Notes: generated by a model not told the origin, from the letters alone. Counted from the stretch's first letter, positions 9,100-17,676 are shown. The stretch: DNA of 64,000 bases from WHSW01 sp963742205 (GCA_963742205.1 CAVUKZ010000004.1:310001-374000), one strand, 5' to 3'. Numbers and translations: made by a program.

Positions 9100-9870
9100 C
9101 AGCGGCCTCCCGAGACGCTCGCCTCGAGCGCCGCCATCAGGTCATCGCCCTGCTCGGGCTCCTCCTGCGCCGCGAGGTCGATCTCCTCGCCCTTGGACTT
9201 GCGCTTGATCAGGTCGAGCACAGCGTCGCGGTAGGTGTCCTCATAGGCGGTGGGGTCGAAGTCCTCGCCCAGGGTGTCGACCAGCTTGCGCGCCATCTGC
9301 AGCTCGCGCTTCGACGGCTTCTTGCGGACGCTTCGGGATCTCGAGCTCGTCCGCGTCGACGACCTCGTCATGGAAGCGCAGCGTGTGGAGCGCGAGCACG
9401 TCGTCGAGCGCCCGTACGGCGACCAGGTATTCGCGGTCGTGGAAGGTGAAGCGGCCGACGCCCGCGCGCCCGGTCTTTCGCATCGCCTCGAAGACCAGGC
9501 GGTAGGGGTCCTTGTCCTCGCGCGCGCCGAGGTAGTAGGTCTTCTCGAAGAACACCGGGTCGATGTCGGCCGCGTCGACGAACTCGGTCAGCTCCACGAT
9601 CTTGCCGCGGTCTCCGGCCGCCGCCTTGATCTCGTCCTTGTCGAGGACGACGTACTTGCCCTCCGCGTACTCGTAGCCCTTGACGGTGTCTGAGCTCGGA
9701 ACCTCATCGCCGTCCTTGGGACAGATCCGGCGATGCTCGATCCGCGCCCCGTCGCGGGCGTGGACCTCGTGGAAGCTGATCGTCTTCGATTCGGTTGCGG
9801 TGTAGAGCTTGACCGGCACGTTGACCATGCCGAAGGTGAGCGTGCCGTTCCAGACCGAGCGCGGGGCCAA
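9099..9870 (-). CDS. ku: Ku protein, non-homologous end joining, paralogue B (one frameshift)
   Basis: Second Ku subunit. It begins MAPRSVWNGTLTFGMVNVPV, continues through HRRICPKDG, FVDAADIDPVFFEKTYYL and FTFHDREYLVAVR, and ends with DFDPTAYEDTYRDAVLDLI, a Lys-rich KRKSKGEE and an LMAALEASV tail. One extra base near 9330 splits the frame between ELEIPK and VRKKPSKREL; removing it gives 256 residues, normal for bacterial Ku. The family-typical MAPRS start corresponds to a TTG codon at 9870 with a weak GACGAAG site before it. The stop overlaps the ATG of paralogue A. Two non-identical Ku genes in tandem suggest either a heterodimer or specialised homodimers, as seen in some actinobacteria and rhizobia. 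Confidence 0.87.
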
Positions 9871-9880
9871 CTTCGTCCGC

Positions 9881-10135
9881 CTAGTCGTTCGGCGTCAGGC
9901 GGACGCGCAGCGTGACCACGGTCGGCTGCTCTGCGGGCGCATCCTCGGCGGCGGCTTGCAATCGCTCACGCAGAGCCTCGGCGTGCGGCTTGAAGCGCTT
10001 GGCGCTGCCCAGATTTTCGATCGGGCACTCGACCTCTTCGGCCTCCACTTCCAGGTCACGGGCCTGCGGCTGAATCGGATGCGCCAGCTCGAAGCGACGG
10101 CGCGCCGGGCCGTCGAGGCGGTGGCGCGCCTGCAC
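9881..10135 (-). CDS. Hypothetical charged protein upstream of the Ku genes, start uncertain
   Basis: The frame is open from inside the end of the upstream hydrolase gene down to 9881. The 84-residue form uses a GTG at 10135, but coding-like sequence (GYDESLADALDDSEE, then GRLSDGTATDEDR) continues upstream to the hydrolase stop without a good start codon. The product is rich in Arg, Glu and Ala, ends PTVVTLRVRLTPND and has no signal peptide or membrane helix. It ends ten bases before the Ku paralogue B start and could be co-transcribed with it. I do not recognise it. Confidence 0.4.
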   Translation of the reverse strand: MQARHRLDGPARRRFELAHPIQPQARDLEVEAEEVECPIENLGSAKRFKPHAEALRERLQAAAEDAPAEQPTVVTLRVRLTPND

Positions 10136-10244
10136 CCGATCCTCGTCCGTTGCCGTGCCGTCGGAGAGGCGCCCGCGCAGGCCCTCGGACTCCTCGCTGT
10201 CGTCGAGGGCGTCTGCGAGTGACTCGTCGTAGCCCGTCGGTTCC

Positions 10245-11822
10245 TTAGTCGGGGTCGAACGGGAGGTGGTCCGCCGCGCAGATGGTCCCGCGCGGCGGGG
10301 TGACCAGGTCGATCAGGTACCGGGTGGTCGCCGTCTTGATACAGGCGCTCGGGTCGAGGGGACTGGTGTGGCTGTAGCCCGCGTGGGTGAGGAGCACCGC
10401 GTTCCCGAGCAGTCCCGCGACGCGCTCGGCGTTCTTGTAGGGCGTGTTCGGATCGTGACGGGTGCCGATCACGAGGATCTTGTTCTTGGTTCGCGCGTCC
10501 CATGGTCCGGTATAGCGATCGACGCTACGGGCCGGCCAGGACGCGCACGGTGCCCAACGCCACCAGCTGATCGTCGGTCCGTAGATGTAGCTCACGCGGG
10601 TCAGCCGACCGACGACTCGCGGCCACTGGCTGAGGCCCTGGCGGGAGGGACTGTCCGCGCAGATCATCGCGATGGCGGGTAACCCGGGTGGACCCGTCGA
10701 GAAGACGTTGGTGAGGAGACGACTCATGGTCAGGAGCTCCGATCCGTCGCCCCTCGCGGCCGCCTCGAACGCCGTGGCCATATCGGGCCAGACCCGCGGC
10801 CCGCCGCTCATATAGACGAGGATCGACTGAAGGGCGTCGGCATAGGTGAGCTCGCCGGGCGGGGTCGCCGTCGGGGCGGGGATGGGCGTCTGGCGCAACC
10901 TGGCGAACAGCTCGTCGACCCGCGCCGCGACGGACCCGTGGCCCGCGAGCGCGCAACGCGTTGGCCCGGCGCTCTCGCATAGTGATTCGAAGCCCTCGAA
11001 CCCGCGGACGGATGCGGACAGCTGGTTGACGTAACCCGCCTTGTTCCCCTTGGTGAAGGCGATCGGGTTGACGAGCCCGTCGAGGACGATCGCGCGAACC
11101 TTGTTCGGGAACAGGTTGGCGTAGGTCTCGCCGATGAAGGTGCCGCCGGAGATGCCGAGGTACGTGAGTTTGCGCTCGCCGACCATGCGCCGCAGGTAGT
11201 CGAGGTCGCGGGCCGTGTCGGCGGTGGAGATGTGGCGGAGGAGGTTGCCGCTGAGCTCGCCGCAGCGACGGGCGAGCGCGCGGGTCTTGTGCACGATGGG
11301 CTGCGAGGCCGCTCTCGTCGTCGGGATCTCCCAGTCGGCGAAGAACCGCGCCTGGAGCTCAGCGCTGCGGAAGCAGCGGAGGTGGGTGCTGAGGCCGAAC
11401 CCGCGCACGTCCCAGCCGACTACGTTGAAGCGGCCTCCGCCCACGGCGTCGAGCTCCTCGCCCTCGTCGCGCACCTGGGCGAACGAGCCCCCGGGACCTC
11501 CCGGGTTCATGAACATCGAGCCGATCAGCCGATGGGGGTTGCTGGCGAGGTGTCGGATGACGGCGAGCTTGATCTGGCGCGCGCCGGGACGGTCCCAGTC
11601 GAGGGGGACGCGCACGTGCGCGCACTCGAGGTGCTCGCCGCAGCCCTTCCAGGCGATCCGGGCTGTCCGCGGCCGCGGCCTGGGACGATCAGCGTCGCAG
11701 ACGGCCAGTGCACCTAGCGCGACCGCCCAGCGATGAGCACCGTCCGCTCGCGGCAGCCCCGATGCTCTCGGCTTCCCCCTTGCTCTGCTGGATTGGGCCT
11801 CCTCGTCCACCGCACCATACAC
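10245..11822 (-). CDS. Alpha/beta hydrolase of the tripeptidyl-aminopeptidase (TAP-like) family
   Basis: Serine hydrolase of the S33/TAP type, probably secreted. The catalytic core begins near residue 55 with WKGCGEHLECAHVRVPLDW. The oxyanion segment is MNPGGPGGS (about 108), the nucleophile Ser lies in LGISGGTFIGE (about 220), the acid Asp in IGTRHDPNTP (about 460) and the catalytic His in HAGYSHTSP (about 485), followed by the TAP-type C-terminal domain. Cys pairs (CGEHLEC, CESAGPTRC, CIK...C) fit an extracytoplasmic enzyme. The first 40 residues are Arg-rich with only a short hydrophobic run (WAVALGALAVCDA), so the true start is probably downstream of the one given. The gene is divergent from efp with a very short intergenic region. 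Confidence 0.82.
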   Translation of the reverse strand: MYGAVDEEAQSSRARGKPRASGLPRADGAHRWAVALGALAVCDADRPRPRPRTARIAWKGCGEHLECAHVRVPLDWDRPGARQIKLAVIRHLASNPHRLIGSMFMNPGGPGGSFAQVRDEGEELDAVGGGRFNVVGWDVRGFGLSTHLRCFRSAELQARFFADWEIPTTRAASQPIVHKTRALARRCGELSGNLLRHISTADTARDLDYLRRMVGERKLTYLGISGGTFIGETYANLFPNKVRAIVLDGLVNPIAFTKGNKAGYVNQLSASVRGFEGFESLCESAGPTRCALAGHGSVAARVDELFARLRQTPIPAPTATPPGELTYADALQSILVYMSGGPRVWPDMATAFEAAARGDGSELLTMSRLLTNVFSTGPPGLPAIAMICADSPSRQGLSQWPRVVGRLTRVSYIYGPTISWWRWAPCASWPARSVDRYTGPWDARTKNKILVIGTRHDPNTPYKNAERVAGLLGNAVLLTHAGYSHTSPLDPSACIKTATTRYLIDLVTPPRGTICAADHLPFDPD

Positions 11823-11870
11823 CGGCGTTGGCGGTCGCGAGCGGGACCTCGGCCGCTACCCTCCGCGCCC

Positions 11871-12431
11871 GTGATCAGCACCAACCAGTTCAAGAACGGA
11901 GCCCACATCGAGGTCGAGGGCACGATCTGGCGGATCATGGATTTCCAGCACGTCAAGCCGGGCAAGGGCGGCGCGTTCGTGCGGACGAAGCTGAAGCGCG
12001 TCGAGGACGGCAACGTGGTCGACAAGACGTTCCGCGCGGGGGAGAAGTTCCGCCCGGTGCGGACCGAGACGAAGCGCATGCAGTACCTCTACGACTCGGG
12101 CGACGCAGCGGTGTTCATGGACACCGAGACCTACGACCAGCTGGAGCTGCCGAAGGACTCGATCGCCGACGAGATGCGCTGGGTGCTGCCCAACGACACG
12201 ATCGAGCTGCTGCTGGTCGACGAGCGCCCCAGCGGCGTCCAGGTCGCAAGCGCCGTCGAGATGTCGGTTTCCCAGACCGACCCCGGCCTCAAGGGCGACA
12301 CCGCCTCCGGCGGCGGCAGCAAGCCGGCGACGCTCGAGTCCGGAGTCGTCGTCCAGGTCCCCCTCTTCGTCAACGAGGGCGACCGCATCCGCGTGGACAC
12401 CCGCAGCGGCGAGTACGTCTCCCGCGCCTAG
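11871..12431 (+). CDS. efp: Translation elongation factor P
   Basis: EF-P enters the ribosomal E site and rescues ribosomes stalled on polyproline. It has 186 residues with the three expected beta-barrel domains: a KOW-like N domain (1-65), an OB domain (66-128, MQYLYDSGDAAVFMD) and a second OB domain (about 130-186, ending NEGDRIRVDTRSGEYVSRA). The residue that reaches the peptidyl-transferase centre is Lys32 in KPGKGGAF, so this is a Lys-type rather than Arg-type EF-P. No modification enzyme is seen nearby. The GTG at 11871 gives the family start ISTNQFKNG. It is the first gene of the efp...nusB block typical of many bacteria. The proline-rich sigma-factor tail nearby is a plausible client (inference). 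Confidence 0.97.
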   Translation: MISTNQFKNGAHIEVEGTIWRIMDFQHVKPGKGGAFVRTKLKRVEDGNVVDKTFRAGEKFRPVRTETKRMQYLYDSGDAAVFMDTETYDQLELPKDSIADEMRWVLPNDTIELLLVDERPSGVQVASAVEMSVSQTDPGLKGDTASGGGSKPATLESGVVVQVPLFVNEGDRIRVDTRSGEYVSRA

Positions 12432-12494
12432 CCCGCCACCGTCCCGCCACACCCCGCGCACCCCACGCGCGCCCCGGGCCGCCACCGTGCCCCC

Positions 12495-13456
12495 ATGCCC
12501 GGCGAGCGTCGACTGAGTCCTGAATATCGGGAGCAAGTCGACACTCGGTGCGATCGCGAGGTGGCGAAGCGGGCCGGGGAGGAGTGGGGCGTGCTGTCGA
12601 CCGAGCGAGCTGCTCGCGTGCGGGTTGACGCGCAGCGCGATCTCGTCGTCGACGCCGCGCGTGCGCAGTTGCACCGGCTCCATCGCGGCGTCTGGGCGGT
12701 CGGCCACCCGAGCCCGCCGTACGAGGGCCGCATGCTCGCCGCGGTGAAGGCTTGTGGACCGGCCGCCGTGCTGAGCCACTGGTCGGCCGCGGAGCTCTGG
12801 GGCTTCGTCGAGGAGCAGGCACGCCGCCCACAGGTGACCGTGGTCGGGACCTCCACTCGAGTTGTGCCCGGGCTCGTCGTCCACCGGACGTCCTGTCTCG
12901 ACCCGCGTGACCGCACCCGCCATCGGGGCGTCCCGACCACCGGCGCGGCGCGGACGCTCGCTCGACCTCGCGGGCATCGCGGATACCGAGATCGTCCGCC
13001 GGGCCGTGCGGACGGCGCAGGGGAAGGGGCGCGTCCACGTGCGTCAGCTGATCGAGGTCGTCGAACGGCTCGGCCCGCGGCGCGGCAGTCGCAAGCTCGC
13101 CAGCCTGATCGCTCACGGGTCCGGCGCCGATCCGCAGCGTGCTCGAGGACGTCGTGCTCGAGCTCCTGCTCGACGCTCGCTTCGCGCACCCGGATGTCAA
13201 CAAGCCGCTGGTGATCGCCGGGCGCAGGATCGTGCCCGACTTCCGCTGGCCCGAGCAGCGCCTGATCCTCGAAGTGGACGGTCGCGCGTGGCACGACGAT
13301 CCGGTTGCCCGCCGTGCGGATGCCGAGCGCCAGGCGTTCCTCGAGGCACACGGCGAGCGGGTGCTTCGTGCAACGTGGGAGCAGGCGGTCGCTCGCCGCG
13401 CGGAGACGGTCGCGCGGGTCCGTGCCGCTGGCGCGCCAGTAGCCTGCCGACCATGA
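12495..13456 (+). CDS. AbiEi-like/DUF559 (Vsr-like endonuclease fold) protein, two frameshifts
   Basis: A common actinobacterial two-domain protein of unknown role. The first part (about 15-170) resembles the winged-helix AbiEi-type antitoxin/type IV TA domain, with LHRGVWAVGHP, AAVLSHWSAAELWG and VVHRT. The last 100 residues are the DUF559 domain, a Vsr/very-short-patch-repair nuclease-like fold, with VPDFRWPEQRLILEVDGRAWH and an ERQAFLEAHGERVLRATW tail. The acidic VPDF...LEVDG pair is the usual nuclease core. Two extra bases, near 12960 and 13132, break the frame; removing them joins TTGAARTL to LDLAGIADTE and then RSVLEDVVLELLL, giving 319 residues. It sits between efp and nusB and overlaps the nusB start by four bases. 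Confidence 0.7.
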
Positions 13457-13830
13457 GGCGATCCGATCAACGCCGGGACGCGGTGTTTGCGCTGTATCAG
13501 CGCGACGTCACCGGGCGGCCGCTCGACGAGCTGCTCGACGAGGCGAAGCCGTTCACGCGCGAGCTCGCGCTCGGCACCGACGCCCAGCTGGCGGAGCTCG
13601 ACGAGGAGATCTCGCGGCTCTCGCGCGGCTGGGAGCTGGACCGGATCGCTGCGCTGGAGAAGTCGATCATGCGGGTCGCCCTGCACGAGATGCGCGAGGG
13701 GGTGCCGGTCGAGGTCGCGATCGACGAGGCCGTCAACCTGGCGCGCGAGTACTGCGGTGCCGACGCCCCCGGGTTCGTCAACGGGATCCTTGGATCGGCC
13801 GCACGCGAGAGCGCCGAGGCGGCCTCGTGA
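13453..13830 (+). CDS. nusB: Transcription antitermination factor NusB
   Basis: Small all-helical protein that binds boxA RNA with NusE (ribosomal protein S10) to prevent premature termination in rRNA operons. It has 125 residues, slightly short for the family. Family landmarks are the N-terminal RRDAVFALYQRDVTG, the central WELDRIAALEKSIMRVALHEM and the C-terminal VPVEVAIDEAVNLAREYCGADAP, then FVNGILGS, near-identical to the consensus. The ATG at 13453 lies inside the end of the DUF559 gene. The TGA overlaps the GTG of the next small gene, so nusB and that gene are translationally coupled. Confidence 0.96.
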   Translation: MRRSDQRRDAVFALYQRDVTGRPLDELLDEAKPFTRELALGTDAQLAELDEEISRLSRGWELDRIAALEKSIMRVALHEMREGVPVEVAIDEAVNLAREYCGADAPGFVNGILGSAARESAEAAS

Positions 13831-14015
13831 GCGACCCGTCGGCGCGCGTGCGCGAGCTCGCCGCGCAGTTGGGGCAGCTCTCCGAGCAACTCGGCGATCC
13901 CGAGGTGAGCGACGAGCGAGCGGCTGAGCTCGCCCGGCAGGCGGCCGAGCTGGTCAGCGAGGCGGGCAACGAGATCGATCGCGCGCTGCGCGAGGCCGAG
14001 GGCGACGACGGCTGA
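13827..14015 (+). CDS. Small helical protein, possibly exodeoxyribonuclease VII small subunit
   Basis: 62 residues of predicted helical hairpin (VRELAAQLGQLSEQL, then DERAAELARQAAELVSEAG, then IDRALREAEG). GTG overlaps the nusB stop (GTGA), and the gene is followed after 13 bp by a polyprenyl synthase. In many bacteria the xseB gene lies directly upstream of ispA, and its product is a small helical hairpin of 60-80 residues, so context and fold fit XseB. The typical XseB residues are weak, however, and no xseA is in the window. Confidence 0.6.
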   Translation: MSDPSARVRELAAQLGQLSEQLGDPEVSDERAAELARQAAELVSEAGNEIDRALREAEGDDG

Positions 14016-14028
14016 GGAAACCCCGGCG

Positions 14029-14898
14029 GTGGCGGATTACCCGGACGATCTGCGCGGACTGGTCGACGAGTACCTCGAGGGCCTGCGGTTCGCCGATGAG
14101 GCGACGACCGGCCTCGACGAGGCGATGCGCTACTCGTTGCTGGCCGGCGGCAAGCGGATCCGGCCCGTGCTCTGCCTCGCATCGGCCCGCTCGGCGGGCA
14201 CCGATCCGGCCGCGGTGCTGCCCGCGGCCGCGGCGATCGAGCTCATCCACACCTACTCCCTGATCCACGACGACCTCCCGGCGATGGACGACGACGAGCT
14301 GCGCCGAGGGCGCCCGACCTCGCACGTCGTCTACGGGGAGGCGGTCGCGATCCTCGCGGGGGACGGGCTCTTCGCGGAGGCGATCCGCCTGTTCTGCGAG
14401 CGTCAGGAGGGCGAGCCCAGCCGCGTGCTCGCGGCGCTCGCCGAGCTGTCGTTGGCAACCGGGGTGGGGGGGATGGTCGGCGGTCAATACGTCGACGTCA
14501 CCGCCGCCGACGGACTCGACGCGGAGGGATTGCGCCGTCTGCACGCGCTGAAGACCGGCCGGCTGATCGCGGCCAGCGTCGGCGTGCCGCTGCTGATCGC
14601 GGGCGTCGGCGAGGAGCGGATGCGCGTGTACCGCCGTTTCGCGGAAGAGCTCGGAGTGCTCTTCCAGATCGTGGACGACATCCTCGACGTCACCGGCTCC
14701 GACGAACAGCTCGGCAAGCCGCACGGCTCGGACGAGCGCCACGGCAAGGTCACCTACGTGAGCCTGTTCGGACTCGATCGCGCCCGCGAACTGGCGCGCG
14801 AATCCCACGCCAACGCGCGCGCAGCGCTGGCCGAGGTCGAGGGCGAGACCGCCGACCTCGAGCTGGTCACGGATTTCATCCGCACCCGCCAGGCCTGA
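14029..14898 (+). CDS. ispA: Short-chain polyprenyl diphosphate synthase (FPP/GGPP synthase type)
   Basis: Cytosolic prenyltransferase that condenses isopentenyl diphosphate with allylic diphosphates. It has 289 residues and an all-helical fold. The first aspartate motif is in LIHDDLPAMDDDELRRGRPT (about 80-99), with the two-residue insertion typical of bacterial type II FPP/GGPP synthases. The second is DDILD (about 217-221). GGKRIRP near residue 40 is the IPP-binding segment. The product chain length cannot be fixed from sequence alone. A GTG start follows GGAAACC. It precedes dxs by 37 bp, so the MEP-pathway entry enzyme and a downstream condensing enzyme are probably co-transcribed. Confidence 0.92.
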   Translation: MADYPDDLRGLVDEYLEGLRFADEATTGLDEAMRYSLLAGGKRIRPVLCLASARSAGTDPAAVLPAAAAIELIHTYSLIHDDLPAMDDDELRRGRPTSHVVYGEAVAILAGDGLFAEAIRLFCERQEGEPSRVLAALAELSLATGVGGMVGGQYVDVTAADGLDAEGLRRLHALKTGRLIAASVGVPLLIAGVGEERMRVYRRFAEELGVLFQIVDDILDVTGSDEQLGKPHGSDERHGKVTYVSLFGLDRARELARESHANARAALAEVEGETADLELVTDFIRTRQA

Positions 14899-14935
14899 AA
14901 CCGAGCGCGGGCTGCGACAATCCTGGCCTCCCCGG

Positions 14936-16957
14936 ATGAGTCCTGAGAGCCCCGACAACGACGGGCAGGCATACCTGCTCGACTCGATCAAGAGCCCCAC
15001 CGACCTCCGCGACCGTTCCGACGAGGAACTGGCGCAGATCGCGCAGGAGGTCCGCGAGCTGATCATCGACACGATCGGCGAGGTCGGCGGCCACTTCGGC
15101 GCCAACCTCGGCACCTGCGAGCTGACCACGGTGCTGCACGCGCTGCTCGACTCGCCGCGCGACAAGATCCTCTGGGACGTCGGCCATCAGGCCTACCCGC
15201 ACAAGGTGCTCACCGGCCGCGCCGGGCGCCTCCAGACCATCCGCCAGTACGAGGGCCTGGCGCCGTTCTGCTCCGTGTTCGAGTCCGAGCACGACATCAT
15301 GGGCGCCGGCCACGCCTCGACCTCGATCGGCTACGCCGTCGGGCTCAAGGAGGCGATGCGCCACGGGATCGGCGAGGACGGCAAGGTCGTCGCGGTGATC
15401 GGCGACGGCGCGCTCACCGGCGGCGTCGCGTTCGAGGCTCTCCACAACGCGGGCGGCCTGCAGACGCCGATCGTGATCGTCCTCAACGACAACGGGATGT
15501 CGATCTCGCCCAACGTCGGCGCCATCGCCCGCTCGTTCCAGCAGCTGCGGGCCAACCCCCGCCTCTATCACGCGCGGGAGGAGGTCGAGAGCAGGCTCAC
15601 CAAGCTGCCCCTCGGGCTCGGCGACCGGATCGGGCGCCTCGGCCCCGAGATCAAGTCGGCGATCAAGGCCTATGCCGCGCCCGGCCTGTTCTTCGAGGAG
15701 CTCGACCTCGCCTACATGGGTCCGTTCGACGGTCACGACGTCACCGCGCTGCGCGAGAACCTCGAGGCGGCGCTGGACGCCGACCGCCCCGTGGTGGTCC
15801 ACATCCACACGGTCAAGGGCAAGGGCTTCGAGCCCGCCGAGGAGGGCGGCCTCGAGGGGATGGAGAAGTGGCACGCCGCGAAGCCGGGCTCGATCGTCGA
15901 GGGCAGGCCGGCGCCGAAGAAGCCCGCTCCCAAGCCGCCGCTCACCCGCGGCGAGATGTCCGAGGGCGCGCGCCCGGAGGAGGCGGCCAAGCCGCCGCCC
16001 GCCTACACCTCGGTCTTCGGCGACGCGCTTGTGGTCGAGGCCAAGCGCGATTCGCGGGTGATCGGGATCACCGCGGCGATGGCGGGAGGAACCGGGCTCA
16101 CGGCGCTCGAGGGCGAGTGCCCCGAGCAGTACTACGACGTCGGCATCGCCGAGCAGGACGCGGTGCTGTTTGCGGCCGGGCTCGCAATCCAGGGTGCAAA
16201 GCCCGTGTGCGCGATCTACTCGACCTTCCTGCAGCGCGCCTACGACCAGCTCGTCCACGACGTCTGCCTCCAGAAGCTCAACGTGGTGTTCGCGATGGAC
16301 CGCGCCGGGCTGGTCGGCGACGACGGCCCGACCCACCACGGCGCCTTCGACGTCTCCTACTTTCGCTCGCTCCCGAACGTGGTCGCAATGGCGCCCCGCG
16401 ACGAAGCGATGCTCTGCCACATGCTGCGCACCGCGCTCGCCTACGACGACGGCCCGATCGCGTTTCGCTACCCCCGGGGCACCGCCGAGGGCGTCCCGCT
16501 GCCCGACCGCGCTCGCGAGATCCCGATCGGCACCGGCGAGTTGCTGCGCGAGGGCGACCGCGTGGCGCTGCTCGGCTACGGCTACGGGGTCCCCGTCGCG
16601 CTCGACGCGGCGGCGCTGCTCGCCGAGCACGACCTCTCGGTCACCGTCGCCGACGCCCGCTTCGCGAAGCCGCTCGACTACGGGCTGGTCGAGCGGCTTG
16701 CGGCCGAGCACGAGCTGCTCGTGACGATCGAGGAGAACGTGCTCGCCGGCGGCTTTGGCTCCGGGGTGCTCGAGCACGTCGAGGACGCCTTCGCCGGCGC
16801 CGCCGACCGCGCGCGGGTGCTTCGCGTCGGCCTTCCGGACCGCTACGTCACGCACGGCAAGCCGGCCCTCCTGCGCGAGGAGGTCGGGCTTACCGGGGCG
16901 GCGGTGGCCGAGCGCGTCAAGGAAGCGCTCGGCGTACGCCGCTCCGTCGCGGGCTGA
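14936..16957 (+). CDS. dxs: 1-deoxy-D-xylulose-5-phosphate synthase
   Basis: Thiamine-diphosphate enzyme that condenses pyruvate and glyceraldehyde-3-phosphate to DXP, the first step of the MEP isoprenoid pathway. It has 673 residues. The ThDP/Mg motif GDGALTGG...NDN spans about 157-186; His53 (GGHFGANLG), the DVGHQAYPHK loop (81-90), the activating Glu in GIAEQDAV (about 404) and the DDGPTHHG loop (about 463) are all present. It is longer than the usual 620-640 because of a Pro/Ala/Lys-rich linker (about 325-355, KKPAPKPPLTRGE and EEAAKPPPA) between the ThDP and pyrimidine domains. The start context lacks a strong ribosome site. It follows the polyprenyl synthase in the same direction. Confidence 0.97.
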   Translation: MSPESPDNDGQAYLLDSIKSPTDLRDRSDEELAQIAQEVRELIIDTIGEVGGHFGANLGTCELTTVLHALLDSPRDKILWDVGHQAYPHKVLTGRAGRLQTIRQYEGLAPFCSVFESEHDIMGAGHASTSIGYAVGLKEAMRHGIGEDGKVVAVIGDGALTGGVAFEALHNAGGLQTPIVIVLNDNGMSISPNVGAIARSFQQLRANPRLYHAREEVESRLTKLPLGLGDRIGRLGPEIKSAIKAYAAPGLFFEELDLAYMGPFDGHDVTALRENLEAALDADRPVVVHIHTVKGKGFEPAEEGGLEGMEKWHAAKPGSIVEGRPAPKKPAPKPPLTRGEMSEGARPEEAAKPPPAYTSVFGDALVVEAKRDSRVIGITAAMAGGTGLTALEGECPEQYYDVGIAEQDAVLFAAGLAIQGAKPVCAIYSTFLQRAYDQLVHDVCLQKLNVVFAMDRAGLVGDDGPTHHGAFDVSYFRSLPNVVAMAPRDEAMLCHMLRTALAYDDGPIAFRYPRGTAEGVPLPDRAREIPIGTGELLREGDRVALLGYGYGVPVALDAAALLAEHDLSVTVADARFAKPLDYGLVERLAAEHELLVTIEENVLAGGFGSGVLEHVEDAFAGAADRARVLRVGLPDRYVTHGKPALLREEVGLTGAAVAERVKEALGVRRSVAG

Positions 16958-16979
16958 CCTTCGTCGGGGCCGGATTGAG

Positions 16980-16995
16980 TGTGACCGGGGTCACA
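16980..16995. promoter_or_regulatory. CRP/GlxR-like operator palindrome
   Basis: The sequence TGTGACCGGGGTCACA matches the CRP/FNR-family consensus TGTGA-N6-TCACA exactly, and the dyad extends outward to 10-bp perfect arms (16977-16998). It lies 23 bp after the dxs stop and 36 bp before the next start, so it could control the small membrane-protein gene. A terminator reading is less likely because no T-run follows. No CRP-family gene is in the window. Confidence 0.55.
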
Positions 16996-17031
16996 CTCAA
17001 AACGCACATACGTTCGTAGCCTTTGTGCGCG

Positions 17032-17388
17032 ATGAGGTCCAGGAAGATTTCAGTCCCGATTCACGGAGCGCTCGAGGTGATCGCCGCGCCCGGGATCATG
17101 ATCGCGCCGTTCCTGCTGGGCTTCGGAACGACGGCCAGCGTGCTCTGCGTCGCGTTCGGCGCCGTGCTGTTCGGCCTCGCGCTCCAGCTCGAGGGCCCGC
17201 GGCCCGCGATCCCGCTTTCGGCCCACGCCGGGTTCGACTACGCCCTGGCCTTCGCGGCCGTCGCCGGCGGGATCGCGATCGGGGTGAGCTCGACCGACTG
17301 GGCCGCCGCAAGCTTTCTGACCGGCATTGGTGCCGCACTGGCGATGTTGGCCGCTTCAACGCGGTTCACATCACCCCGCGGGGCCTGA
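17032..17388 (+). CDS. Small four-helix membrane protein, function unknown
   Basis: 118 residues from the ATG at 17032 (a GTG at 17023 in frame is an alternative). Four hydrophobic helices are visible, roughly 12-30 (VIAAPGIMIAPFLLGF), 35-52 (SVLCVAFGAVLFGLAL), 68-86 (DYALAFAAVAGGIAIGV) and 92-110. The pattern of paired helices with short polar turns recalls SPW-repeat proteins, but the SPW signature itself is absent. It is preceded by a CRP-like palindrome and followed by a strong terminator, so it appears to be a single-gene unit. Confidence 0.65.
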   Translation: MRSRKISVPIHGALEVIAAPGIMIAPFLLGFGTTASVLCVAFGAVLFGLALQLEGPRPAIPLSAHAGFDYALAFAAVAGGIAIGVSSTDWAAASFLTGIGAALAMLAASTRFTSPRGA

Positions 17389-17446
17389 GTACCGCCGGTC
17401 TCTTCCCACAGACAAAAAACACATATCTCTCCTCCCTGTACCTGAG

Positions 17447-17472
17447 ACGCCCGGCAATATGCCGGGCGTTTC
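17447..17472 (+). terminator. Rho-independent terminator
   Basis: A perfect 10-bp stem (ACGCCCGGCA / TGCCGGGCGT) around the loop ATA is followed by TTTCGG. The T-run favours the + strand, ending the transcript of the small membrane protein. Confidence 0.7.
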
Positions 17473-17600
17473 GGCTTGAGGCGATCGGCGAGCTGGCCGA
17501 GGACAACGCCACGAGCAGTGGCGACGTGCAGGCCGACCTCGACAACGTCCACGCGCTCGAGGACGGCGCCACCGACCGCGGCTGCTTCCTCATCTACTGA
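17473..17600 (+). other. Short coding-like stretch without a start, possible gene remnant
   Basis: Between the terminator and the next gene one frame reads EAIGELAEDNATSSG, then DVQADLDNVHALEDGATDRG and a stop at 17598-17600. Codon third positions are GC-biased like real genes here, but there is no plausible start codon or ribosome site and the piece follows a terminator. It may be the 3' end of a lost gene. The remaining bases up to 17676 hold nothing I can name. Confidence 0.2.
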
Positions 17601-17676
17601 GCCGAACGGCCGCCGATCGTCAGGCGCGACCCTGGCCCCGCTGCCGCGGTGGGGCCGCTTCGAGCCCCTACAACGG

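Noticed and set aside
10245..10503. Arg/His-rich 202-residue frame on the minus strand reaching into the hydrolase gene
   Set aside because: It overlaps the hydrolase catalytic region in another frame and has no family resemblance or start signal.
17238..17593. Minus-strand frames across the membrane-protein gene and its terminator
   Set aside because: They run through a perfect terminator hairpin and lack ribosome sites.
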